From Flagellimonas oceanensis (GTDB lineage Bacteria > Bacteroidota > Bacteroidia > Flavobacteriales > Flavobacteriaceae): 64,000 nucleotides of DNA. The notes under the pieces were generated by a model, which worked only from the letters and a program-made list of their open reading frames with translations, was not told the origin of the DNA and ran no database searches. Where the stretch lies: positions 124,001-188,000 of the forward strand of contig NZ_RZNA01000052.1 of assembly GCF_003992595.1 (NCBI RefSeq), given 5' to 3'. Below, one piece after another: positions 14,526 to 22,021 of the stretch. How positions within the stretch are numbered: the first letter of the stretch is position 1; every line of letters begins with the position of its first letter. The position numbers and the translations under genes were made by a program.

Positions 14526-14912
14526 TTGAACAAAGTGAAACTGAATATCAAGCCAGACTGTGGAAATGCTCCAAAAAAAGAGCTGGTCAAATACCTTACC
14601 TGCTATTTTGCATCCAATGAAATAGAAAAGGGAATGGGTTTCCTAGATACTGATATTAGGTGGGAATTGGTCGGTAGCAAAACCATCAGGGGTAAAGATC
14701 AGTTCAGATTGGAATTGCACAAAAGACGCCAAAATAGCGTAGTCGAATTAACGATTCACAGCATACTTTCCCATGGCAAAGAGGCAGCAATCAATGGTGA
14801 AATGTTATTCGAGGATGGCAGTGTTATCGGTTTTTCCGATTTTTATGAATTTAGCAGTGCAAAAGGAAACCGCGTCAAGACTATTGTTTCCTATATGTGT
14901 GAAGTAAAATGA
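14526..14912 (+). CDS. NTF2-like/SnoaL-like hypothetical protein
   Basis: A 128-residue protein. YFASNEIEKGMGFLDTDIRWELVGSKTIRGKDQF and the later strands fit the cone-shaped NTF2-like fold used by SnoaL-type cyclases and many small-molecule binding proteins. The only in-frame start before the conserved part is TTG at 14526, because a stop lies two codons upstream; the next ATG would remove the first helix. It ends the small-gene run. Confidence 0.65.
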   Translation: MNKVKLNIKPDCGNAPKKELVKYLTCYFASNEIEKGMGFLDTDIRWELVGSKTIRGKDQFRLELHKRRQNSVVELTIHSILSHGKEAAINGEMLFEDGSVIGFSDFYEFSSAKGNRVKTIVSYMCEVK

Positions 14913-14948
14913 AATGTCTACATACTAAAACTGGCACTTCAGGATAAA

Positions 14949-15196
14949 CTAATGATTGATATTAAGTTTCTTTTGAAGGGCCAACATGTCCTCGGATAAT
15001 TTTTTATCCAAAACACGAGTATAAATTTGTGTGGTGGCCAATTTGGTGTGACCCAACATTTTGGAAACTGTTTCAATAGGTACACCATTAGATAGTATTA
15101 CCGTTGTGGCTAAGGTTTGCCTTGCCATGTGAAGGGTCAGGTTTTTTTAATACCCACTGCATCAGCAATCTCTTTCAAGTATAAGTTAGTTTTAAA
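14949..15196 (-). pseudogene. Tyrosine integrase C-terminal remnant
   Basis: The minus strand encodes HMARQTLATTVILSNGVP, then LLGH-like KMLGHTKLATTQIY and a C-terminal tail ending at a TAG at 14949-14951. This is the catalytic end of a tyrosine recombinase, with the H-x-x-R pair and the tyrosine in TTQIYTR. It closely resembles the same part of the integrase at 16971-18203 but is clearly diverged. One base is missing in a T-run near 15142, which shifts the frame. Similarity stops near 15196, where AT-rich palindromes of the hipBA flank begin, and the N-terminal 300 or so residues are gone. Confidence 0.8.
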
Positions 15197-15215
15197 GTAT
15201 ATTAAAATATACTTT
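15194..15215. promoter_or_regulatory. AT-rich inverted repeat downstream of hipA
   Basis: AAAGTATATT-AA-AATATACTTT has perfect 10-base arms. Its AAGTATA half-site recurs at 15237-15254 and upstream of hipB near 16909. It marks the junction between the integrase remnant and the hipBA unit, and could be a HipB site, a terminator or a recombination scar. Confidence 0.5.
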
Positions 15216-15236
15216 ATTTAATAAAATACAATTTTG

Positions 15237-15254
15237 AGTATAATATATTATACT
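15237..15254. promoter_or_regulatory. Perfect 18-bp palindrome at the hipA stop codon
   Basis: AGTATAATATATTATACT reads the same on both strands and touches the hipA stop (15254-15256). It shares its half-site with the region upstream of hipB. It may act as a HipB operator or a weak terminator. Confidence 0.5.
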
Positions 15255-16540
15255 TAAATATTTAATCTAAATGCTTTTTTTAGAGTTTGGGATTGTATTT
15301 TGGGAATCCCTGCTTTATCGGAATATTGTTCCCATTGACCCAACGTTTTTCTGATGGTTTCAATATCCTCATTGCCCTTTTTATAGTTTATTTGGTCGGC
15401 GACCGTTTGCAGATCCTTTCTATTGAAGTTGTCACGTTTTCCGGTAATTGTCATTTGATGACCGTTGGTCCATTGACCGGACGGATTGTACGCATAGGTG
15501 ACGTCATAAGCTGGGGAAAGTCGCCATCTCCCAGATCGGTCCATTAGGAATGAAATGTTCTTTGTATGATCATCTTGATTCCGTGCCAGTACATTGAAGA
15601 CCATTCTTCTAAAGAGTTGAATGGCTTGCTCTTTTGGAAGTAGAAGTTCTCTCATCACATCTAGAGCGTCTTCATAGCCATATATGCCAGGTTTCCGGTA
15701 ATCGAAATGGGCAAGAGCGCAGAGCGTTTGCATGTGCATTTTTTCTCCTTGACCGATTCTATCAAATCGTTTTGTCATAAAGTGGGCCCGTCCATTTTCT
15801 TCCAAAAGTTGGGAAGGCATCATTTCAATCCCGCAATCAATGGCCATCAGGTAATAAGCATATTCTATTCTCCCGTACCCTTGAGGGTCACCGAGCTCAT
15901 TGTTGGTCACACCGTCAAATTTCAATATGAAATGCTCAAAACCATTAGGTACTTTTGTTTGACCGGAACGCACTTCCTGTGTAGCTTCATTATAGGCTAT
16001 GATGGCCTTTGCCCGTTGTCCTCCAGCTGACGTCCCCACTTTGATCAATTCGTTCATTGCCTCGGTTTCCTGAAGATTCAATGAAATGTTCTCCCTTTCC
16101 TGTTGAATCTTTCCGGACAATTCCACCAAACTTGAAATGTTCAATGTCGTCGATTGATCATAGCCTAATTTTTTAGCTGGTTCGAACTCCAGTGCTCCCA
16201 TGCCTCGGGTACCGATATAGGTGAGACGGTCCAGCGGTGAGAAGTCGGACTTTCTTATACCGTTCAATTTTAACCATCTATCAATTAGATGGTTTCCAAA
16301 GTCATCGGGCAACACATCGGAAATCATTCCAGGAAGACCTTTATAGGTCTGCTCATCCAAAGATGGAAAATTGTAAATCTTACCCTTCGAACCGGAAATG
16401 GGCATGTGTATTGGTGATACGTTCAGAGCCTTGCTGAGAAAACTGGGTTGGAACTCAAATGAACCAAGATTACGATCATTGTCCCAACTCAATGCTCCGA
16501 TATTTTCACCCCATAGCGTGACACCGATTACATCTACCAT
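15254..16540 (-). CDS. hipA: HipA-like serine/threonine kinase toxin
   Basis: A 428-residue kinase. The N-terminal HipA domain (about residues 5-110) is followed by the kinase core. The Gly-rich loop VGTSAGGQRAK has Ser171, equivalent to the autophosphorylated serine of E. coli HipA. The catalytic loop is RNQDDHTKN with Asp323, and the metal-binding motif is LSPAYD with Asp345. In E. coli HipA phosphorylates glutamyl-tRNA synthetase and stops translation; the target here is unknown. The gene overlaps hipB by 7 bases, as usual for antitoxin-first HipBA pairs. All catalytic residues seem intact. Confidence 0.93.
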   Translation of the reverse strand: MVDVIGVTLWGENIGALSWDNDRNLGSFEFQPSFLSKALNVSPIHMPISGSKGKIYNFPSLDEQTYKGLPGMISDVLPDDFGNHLIDRWLKLNGIRKSDFSPLDRLTYIGTRGMGALEFEPAKKLGYDQSTTLNISSLVELSGKIQQERENISLNLQETEAMNELIKVGTSAGGQRAKAIIAYNEATQEVRSGQTKVPNGFEHFILKFDGVTNNELGDPQGYGRIEYAYYLMAIDCGIEMMPSQLLEENGRAHFMTKRFDRIGQGEKMHMQTLCALAHFDYRKPGIYGYEDALDVMRELLLPKEQAIQLFRRMVFNVLARNQDDHTKNISFLMDRSGRWRLSPAYDVTYAYNPSGQWTNGHQMTITGKRDNFNRKDLQTVADQINYKKGNEDIETIRKTLGQWEQYSDKAGIPKIQSQTLKKAFRLNI

Positions 16541-16863
16541 TCTGAGGTCTTTTCTTTATCAAAATCAGCACCGGACGCACGCTCACGCTCTTTTCCCTTT
16601 AATTTGAGCAGTTGAACTGGGCTAATCCCGGGATCGGGTAGGAATTTGTCCAAAGCTGTAAGGTCACCGAATGCCCTAAGAATTTGAATCAAGGTCAATA
16701 ATGAGGTGTTGTTGCCGGACTCAAAGTTTTTTATGGTTTGAATGTGCAGGCCGGTTATATTGGCCAATTGCTCTTGCGTCATATTTAGATTCAGTCGTCG
16801 CTGACGAACCCTTTTCATAAGTTCCTCCAAAATGGATTCATTTGATAATTTAGAAGTTATCAT
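16534..16863 (-). CDS. hipB: HipB-like XRE-family antitoxin
   Basis: A 109-residue protein with a Cro/CI-type helix-turn-helix at about residues 20-75: LNLNMTQEQLANITGLHIQTIKNFESG. The long charged tail (KGKERERASGADFDKEK) probably contacts HipA. It is the first gene of the pair and should bind the AT-rich inverted repeats just upstream (16869-16884 and around 16909) to repress both genes. It is longer than E. coli HipB (88 residues) because of the tail. Confidence 0.9.
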   Translation of the reverse strand: MITSKLSNESILEELMKRVRQRRLNLNMTQEQLANITGLHIQTIKNFESGNNTSLLTLIQILRAFGDLTALDKFLPDPGISPVQLLKLKGKERERASGADFDKEKTSEW

Positions 16864-16868
16864 TTTAG

Positions 16869-16930
16869 GTATATTTAATTATACTTAATATAGTAAAATT
16901 ACAAATAAAGTATAATATAATATATATTAA
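16869..16930. promoter_or_regulatory. hipBA promoter/operator region
   Basis: Extremely AT-rich. GTATA-N6-TATAC lies at 16869-16884, and an AAGTATAATATA half-site lies near 16909. The same AAGTATA half-sites occur in the palindromes downstream of hipA, so the unit is bracketed by like sequences. Confidence 0.5.
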
Positions 16931-16970
16931 AGTTATATTTTTTGTATTCCACACTTGTAAACTGTTTCGA

Positions 16971-18203
16971 TTAACGAACTTTCTGGGTATTCGAAAATTC
17001 CAGTTTTGACCTAAGCTCTTGCATATCTTCACTGATCTTTTTGTCCAGTACCCGAGCGTAAATCTGGGTTGTTGCCAACTTTGTATGCCCGAGTAATTTG
17101 GAGACTGTTTCAATGGGTACACCGTTGGATAAGGTAACAGTTGTGGCAAAAGTGTGCCTGGCCATATGGAAGGTCAGGTTCTTTTTGATGCCCACCGCAT
17201 CTGCGATCTCCTTTAAGTATAAGTTGGTTTTTTCATTGGTGATCTTGGGCAAAAGAGTTCCAGAATGCTCCGTGACAGGATGCTCTTCATATTTATCCAG
17301 GATTTTTTTGGCAGGGTCCAAAAGGGGTACCCTTACTGACGTTTTGGTCTTCAATCTTTTTGTGGCTATCCAGCTGTTGCCTTCTATTCCTATGATGAGA
17401 TTCGTTTTTGTCAGGCCCATAATATCAGAATAGCTAATACCGGTGTAGCAGCTAAAAACAAAAAGGTCTCTGACCCGGTCCAAACGATCAATGGGGAAAT
17501 GATAGCTTTCCAAATTGTTCAGCTCATTCTGGCTGAGAAATTCTCGCTGTTTTTGTTCAAATGTAGGTTTCCATCGTAAAAAGGGATCTTTGTCCATCCA
17601 TTCCAATTGGTAGGCGAGATTGACTATTTTACGGAGACGTTGTAGGTGTTTCATCACCGTGTTATGGCTCATGGCTTTTGGATAATAGTTGACCAAGAAC
17701 ATTTCAAGGTCTGAAATGAACTTGTAATTAAGTTGGTTCAGATTAACATCCGTTGTTTTGAGTTTTTGCTGTAGAAACCTATTGATGTAATTTTCAGTGA
17801 CCCCAAAGTTTCGGACAGTGCCCTTGGCCAGCGTGTTTTCTATTTTTCGGTTATGTTATTCCAATAACTCCAACAGTGTTTTGGAATTGATGCTCTCACC
17901 GTTGTAAATTGATTTGACCAATTGTGGGGTTATAAGGTCCCCTTTGTATTTCAGGTCTTGATAAATGTTGAACAATCTGGATTGGACAAGGTTCAAATAT
18001 TCGTTGATCTCCTTGGCCTCCCTTGTTTTGCCTTTTGCCTTTTTGCTTTTGCTGTCCCAAATGTGAATGTCGACTTTTCTTTTTAGGCCAATATTGGTTC
18101 TTTTCCCATTGATTGTTACCCTTGCGTAGAGCTCAGCACAGTTATTGGAGCTTCTTGACTTGTTGATCCAGAAGAGGATCGTGTACGTGTGAGATGTTTT
18201 CAT
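16971..18203 (-). pseudogene. Tyrosine integrase interrupted by one in-frame stop codon
   Basis: A phage/transposon-type tyrosine recombinase of the Bacteroidota SAM-like group, about 410 codons. The N-terminal part is 17859-18203: Arm-DNA-binding domain with INKSRSSNNCAELYARV. At 17856-17858 an in-frame TAA follows LLELLE, and the same frame continues with HNRKIENTLAKGTVRNF, so only one codon is altered. The catalytic domain holds all expected features: GISYSDI region, HMARH (H-x-x-R), LLGHTKLATT and the nucleophile in QIYARV. It is probably inactive unless the stop is read through or is a sequencing error. It lies between hipBA and tRNA-Arg, which suggests it once moved an element here. Confidence 0.85.
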
Positions 18204-18278
18204 ACCTATGATTTTAGCGTTAAAAACATGTTAATGAAAAAGCCAAATCAACTGTATGTCAATGTCTTACGGGGTTAA

Positions 18279-18330
18279 TCGTCAACAGTGTTGACGACTT
18301 GATTTTTGTTGACCGATTTGTTGACGAATC
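18279..18330. repeat. TGTTGACGA palindrome and repeats upstream of the integrase
   Basis: TCGTCAACA-G-TGTTGACGA (18279-18297) is a 19-base palindrome, followed by TTGTTGACCGA and TTGTTGACGA in direct orientation. Four like half-sites in about 50 bases suggest a protein-binding array: integrase arm sites, an excisionase site or a repressor operator. Confidence 0.55.
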
Positions 18331-18372
18331 AAACCAAAATAAACCAAATTAAATGGTACCCCAAAAAAGCCG

Positions 18373-18407
18373 AAAACCTTGCAATCACGTGGATTTTGCA
18401 AGGTTTT
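18373..18407. terminator. Strong hairpin between the integrase region and tRNA-Arg
   Basis: AAAACCTTGCAA and TTGCAAGGTTTT form a perfect 12-base stem around an 11-base loop. It lies 25 bases from the 3' end of the tRNA and would terminate the tRNA transcript, which runs leftward. It may also belong to the end of the integrated element. Confidence 0.6.
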
Positions 18408-18432
18408 CCTTTAGTTTGGTATTGCTACCTAG

Positions 18433-18506
18433 TGACCGCGGCAGGATTCAAACCTGCAACCTTCTGAGCCGTAATCAGATGCGCTATTCAGTTGCGCCAC
18501 GCGGCC
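18433..18506 (-). tRNA. tRNA-Arg (anticodon ACG)
   Basis: A 74-base cloverleaf on the minus strand. The acceptor stem GGCCGCG pairs with CGCGGTC (one G-U pair) plus discriminator A. The anticodon stem TCTGA/TCAGA encloses the loop TTACGGC with anticodon ACG, and the T arm is GCAGG-TTTGAAT-CCTGC. CCA is not encoded. Its 3' end faces the integrase remnant region, a common integration target, but I found no second copy of the tRNA end in the window. Confidence 0.93.
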
Positions 18507-18569
18507 TTATTTAAGGGCTGCAAATATATTTCTTTTTAACTTTACCACAAAACCCTAGCACACAAAAAA

Positions 18570-19082
18570 ATGGATTTTGAACCCTACATTCGTGATATTG
18601 AGGACTTCCCCAAGCCCGGTGTTGTTTTTAAAGACATTACACCACTCCTAAAAGACCCCAAAGCTTTCCAAAAAGCAGGCGATGCCCTGTTGGGTTTTAC
18701 GAGCAATATGAAGATAGATAAAGTGGTCGGGGTGGATAGCAGGGGCTTTATTTTTGCCCCAATGTTGGCAGAAAAATTGGGAGCCGGCTTCGTTACCGTC
18801 CGAAAATCAGGGAAACTGCCCTATACAACGGTATCTGAACCCTATGACTTGGAATATGGTACGGGAACACTCGAGATCCATGCAGATGCCATTGAAAAAG
18901 GGGAGAAGGTGTTGATCCATGATGATGTCTTGGCCACTGGAGGAACTGCTCAAGCGGTATGCAAACTCGTTGAAAAGTTGGGAGGCGAAGTGGTGCAGTG
19001 CAATTTTTTGATTGAACTCACCTTTTTGAACGGAGCTGAAAAACTAAAGGGCTACCGTAAGGAAGTATTGCTCCAATATTAA
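18570..19082 (+). CDS. apt: Adenine phosphoribosyltransferase
   Basis: A 170-residue cytoplasmic purine salvage enzyme that joins adenine and PRPP to make AMP. The N-terminus (DIEDFPKPGVVFKDITPLL) carries the adenine-binding region, and the PRPP-binding motif is KVLIHDDVLATGGTAQA at about residues 112-128. Length is standard. The gene follows the tRNA on the opposite strand and ends overlapping the stop of the small gene at 19079-19222. Confidence 0.96.
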   Translation: MDFEPYIRDIEDFPKPGVVFKDITPLLKDPKAFQKAGDALLGFTSNMKIDKVVGVDSRGFIFAPMLAEKLGAGFVTVRKSGKLPYTTVSEPYDLEYGTGTLEIHADAIEKGEKVLIHDDVLATGGTAQAVCKLVEKLGGEVVQCNFLIELTFLNGAEKLKGYRKEVLLQY

Positions 19083-19222
19083 TCCAAGGCTTTTTTGGTA
19101 ACGTAATAGCGCCAACCAATGATGGCCATTTGTAGTTTGGATGCCTTGGCCAAGTCCAAGCCTTTTTTAGAGTAAGAAGGGAGCACTGCTTTGTTGATTT
19201 TCGCCAATATCTTGTAAAACAT
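19079..19222 (-). CDS. Conserved small protein next to apt
   Basis: A 47-residue basic protein running from MFYKILAKINKAVLPSYSKKG to GWRYYVTKKALD. It has an amphipathic first helix and a conserved-looking central stretch DLAKASKLQMAIIGWRYYV. From memory of flavobacterial genomes, small proteins of this kind do sit beside apt, but I cannot verify this here. The stop codons of the two convergent genes overlap. Function unknown; possibly peripheral to the membrane. Confidence 0.65.
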   Translation of the reverse strand: MFYKILAKINKAVLPSYSKKGLDLAKASKLQMAIIGWRYYVTKKALD

Positions 19223-19688
19223 ATAACCACATTGCTTTTCACAAATATAGGTAAAGCAGTTTACAAGCTATTTAAGCAATAGCAATGGAGCAACCCTAAC
19301 GGTTTTAAATAAATATAACCGCTAGGAGTTGCACAAGAAGTGTGATGAAAAACTTTACAATTGCTATCATTTTTTGATTGATTTTAAGTTTGAAAAAACA
19401 AATATTTTACTGTTGTTTCTTCGAATATAGAATGATAAAAGTCATGATTCCAAGGAATTAGATGGAAAATAATGAGATTGCATACGAGATTGTATTTTAA
19501 AAAATGAATCTATGCTACAACTGAAACCGTGTCCCTTGAAAAAAGTTTAAAGTTGTAAGTGTAAAATCATTTTAATCTATAAAAATGTTAGAATTGTAGG
19601 GGCTTTTTGAGGTCTCTTTTAAAAACCAAGGGAGCTTTCGTTTAAAAATGGGCTGATTTTCATTGTTTCGTTTGAGGGAATAAAAAAA
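19223..19688. other. Gene-free AT-rich stretch
   Basis: About 465 bases without a credible reading frame, tRNA or strong palindrome. It holds the upstream side of the 47-residue gene and leads to the terminator of the BlaR1-like gene. I see nothing else in it. Confidence 0.5.
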
Positions 19689-19710
19689 GAACCGCCTTAA
19701 AAGACGGTTC
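19689..19710 (-). terminator. Terminator of the BlaR1-like gene
   Basis: GAACCG-N10-CGGTTC, with an inner CTT/AAG match, is followed on the minus strand by a run of T. It lies 33 bases after the stop codon. Confidence 0.75.
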
Positions 19711-19742
19711 CTTGGACTATTCAAAAAATGATTATACTGTAA

Positions 19743-21515
19743 TTATTTACCTTTTTTGGTGGTTATTTCGATTACCCCGTTTTTTGCCTTTTTACCGTAC
19801 TTCTCCACGGCCTTATCACCTTTAAGTACTTTCATGCTCTCAATGTCTGAGGGGGAAAGTTTTTTTATGGCAGTTGATTTTGATTTTTTGCCATCCACAT
19901 AATACAGTGGTTCATTCTTGCCATCATTGTCCAGGAAAAAATAGCTGGAACCAGAACCGCTTATGACCTCAATGTCTTCGTCATCATTGGAATCTTTGAT
20001 GAGCACAACATTCTTGCTTCTTTTTACAAATACCTCATCATCCTCATCGGTATCGATCACAGTGATGTTTTTTCCTTTGCCCTTCTTTTTGATTTCTTTG
20101 ATGATGATCTCCTTGTTGTTTTCATCATTCTTTTTCACATGAATGGATGAGCCTTCCTTGATATGAAGTTTTTCAACCTCTTCATCACTCAATTGCTCTC
20201 CATCGACGATTACTATGGCTTTGCCACCTTTTTTCCTGATTTTGATTTCGTTGCTCCCATCCACGGTGCGCTTTTCATCTTTCTCTATTTTATGAATGGT
20301 CACAGTGTTTTCTTTGGAGGCGTTCCAAAAGGAAACTCCATTGTTTTCGTCATCATAAATAACCGTAATGGGTCCAATGGGGCCGTCGGAATTACTGGAG
20401 TAATTGCCACTTACTTTTTTACCATCATCGTTTTTGCCGGTCAAATGCAGGGAAATCTCAATAATTTCTTTGTCATCGTTTCTAACCGTGGTGTAGCTGA
20501 AATCAATGCCTTCTTCTTTCAAATCCTTTTTAATGTCCTCTAGCTCGGTATCCGAGGTGTTCTTGTCTATGGTCAGCTCTACCATCTTATCGTCCTTCGG
20601 GGTTTCTTCTTCCATAACGCTTTCGAGAGTGTCGGAATCTTTGTAGAGGTAATTTTCCTCAATGTTAAAACTCACTAGGAGCAATCCCAACAATGGTGCT
20701 ACCACCAAGGTTTTCAGAACATTGATTTTTTTCGATTGATTTTGATTTAACATGACTATTCGTTTTTTGATTAATGAATTATAAAATGAGTTAGCTAAAG
20801 TGTATTCCTGAGTATTTACTGCCTGTTTGAGCATAAGGTACTGGTAGGATTTTTTATCCGTTGCGCTTTCAATGGCAAAATGGTCTGCTAAGTATTCCAG
20901 ATTTTGCTTTACCGCACTTTTGTACAGCCATAATACTGGATTGAACCAGAAAAAAATCTTTAAAACTTCCAAAAGCAGGATATCCAGGGTATGATATTGA
21001 CGGGCATGTACCTTTTCGTGCTCTAGAACTGAATCCAGTTCTTGTGGTTCAAAAAGTTTAGGATTGTAAAAAATATAGTTGAAAAAAGAGAAGGGGGATA
21101 TTTTCTTTTCCGTCTCCATGTGCAAAAATGGCCTTTCCTTTCTTTTGTGGGCATTTCTCGCCAATTTATTTAAGGCAACCAACCTGATGATTAGCCGCAG
21201 CAACAAAAATGCACTTACTCCGAGGTAAACAGCGAGCAGTACGTTTTCCATGGTATAGATATTACTTTCAGGGACTGCCATCGGAGTGTTCTGTGTGGTA
21301 ATTTCCGATGTTTGGAGTAAATTGGATTTGTCGACCACAATGGTTCTCTGGATTTTAATCAATGGAAATACAAAAGCAAGGACCAGTCCCGATAAGAGAA
21401 ACAACCTATTTTCCTTAAAAAGGGTGTCTCGTTTTAGAAAAAGATGGTACACTGCCAAGAATCCCCCGGAAATAAGGGCGGATTGTAATAAGTACATATA
21501 TATTGGTTCCATCAT
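19743..21515 (-). CDS. BlaR1/MecR1-like M56 membrane metallopeptidase with long periplasmic tail
   Basis: A 590-residue protein. Residues 1-270 hold four membrane helices and the M56 zinc protease domain with HEKVH (His166, Glu167, His170). The periplasmic part (about 290-590) is very rich in Asp, Glu and Lys, with repeated KxGKxIxVI-type strands, and ends in PLYYVDGKK...GVIEITTKKGK, the plug-like motif shared with SusC-type receptors. No beta-lactamase-like sensor domain is present. In BlaR1 systems a periplasmic signal triggers cleavage of the repressor BlaI; the signal here is unknown. Overlaps the BlaI gene by 4 bases. Confidence 0.88.
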   Translation of the reverse strand: MMEPIYMYLLQSALISGGFLAVYHLFLKRDTLFKENRLFLLSGLVLAFVFPLIKIQRTIVVDKSNLLQTSEITTQNTPMAVPESNIYTMENVLLAVYLGVSAFLLLRLIIRLVALNKLARNAHKRKERPFLHMETEKKISPFSFFNYIFYNPKLFEPQELDSVLEHEKVHARQYHTLDILLLEVLKIFFWFNPVLWLYKSAVKQNLEYLADHFAIESATDKKSYQYLMLKQAVNTQEYTLANSFYNSLIKKRIVMLNQNQSKKINVLKTLVVAPLLGLLLVSFNIEENYLYKDSDTLESVMEEETPKDDKMVELTIDKNTSDTELEDIKKDLKEEGIDFSYTTVRNDDKEIIEISLHLTGKNDDGKKVSGNYSSNSDGPIGPITVIYDDENNGVSFWNASKENTVTIHKIEKDEKRTVDGSNEIKIRKKGGKAIVIVDGEQLSDEEVEKLHIKEGSSIHVKKNDENNKEIIIKEIKKKGKGKNITVIDTDEDDEVFVKRSKNVVLIKDSNDDEDIEVISGSGSSYFFLDNDGKNEPLYYVDGKKSKSTAIKKLSPSDIESMKVLKGDKAVEKYGKKAKNGVIEITTKKGK

Positions 21516-21880
21516 TTCTTCTTTTCAATTAGGTCGATAATTTCTTTCAGTTCCGTAATGGATATTTTCTCCTCTTGCGCAAAATGGGACACCAAACTCT
21601 TAAAAGAGTCATTGTAGTAATCAGCAATGGCCGCATTCACATATTTCTTTCGATACTGTTCCTTGCTTACCAAAGGGAAATAGCGGTGTGTGTTGCCAAA
21701 GGCCTCATAATCCACGAATCCCTTTTCTTGGAGGTTCCTCACAATGGTGGATAAGGTGTTGTAATGTGGTTTCTCACCCCGTATTTGTTCCAGTATTTCC
21801 TTTACAAAGGCTTTTTCAAGCTCCCAAAGGATTTTCATGATCTCCTCTTCCTTATTCGTCAATTTTTGCATGGTGCTCAT
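21512..21880 (-). CDS. BlaI/MecI/CopY-family repressor
   Basis: A 122-residue winged-helix repressor. LTNKEEEIMKILWELEKAFV and HYNTLSTIVRNLQEKGFVDYEAFG form the DNA-binding domain, and the C-terminal helices serve dimerisation and proteolysis. It is the first gene of a two-gene unit with the M56 peptidase, and twin AACTA-N6-TAGTT palindromes precede it. It likely represses its own operon until cleaved. Confidence 0.92.
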   Translation of the reverse strand: MSTMQKLTNKEEEIMKILWELEKAFVKEILEQIRGEKPHYNTLSTIVRNLQEKGFVDYEAFGNTHRYFPLVSKEQYRKKYVNAAIADYYNDSFKSLVSHFAQEEKISITELKEIIDLIEKKK

Positions 21881-21919
21881 ATTATTTGCCCAAACATAAT
21901 ACTATTGATTTAGTTAAAC

Positions 21920-21955
21920 AACTATTTTTGTAGTTTATTAACTAATTTTGTAGTT
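21920..21955. promoter_or_regulatory. Twin BlaI-type operators
   Basis: AACTA-N6-TAGTT occurs at 21920-21935 and again at 21940-21955, 20 bases apart, so both face the same side of the helix. BlaI/MecI sites have a similar ACTA/TAGT dyad. They lie 40-75 bases before the repressor start. Confidence 0.75.
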
Positions 21956-22021
21956 TTTCTTTTTGATGGATCCTTCTTCAGTGAGTGAATCTTCCATTAT
22001 CTTTACGCGAAAATTTATTTT

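Noticed and set aside
14949..15196. Integrase remnant as a recent direct duplication of the neighbouring integrase 3' end
   Set aside because: The two copies differ at many third-codon and several coding positions, so they come from related but distinct integrases.
19743..21515. Beta-lactam resistance locus
   Set aside because: The sensor lacks a penicillin-binding domain and no beta-lactamase or mecA-like gene is adjacent.
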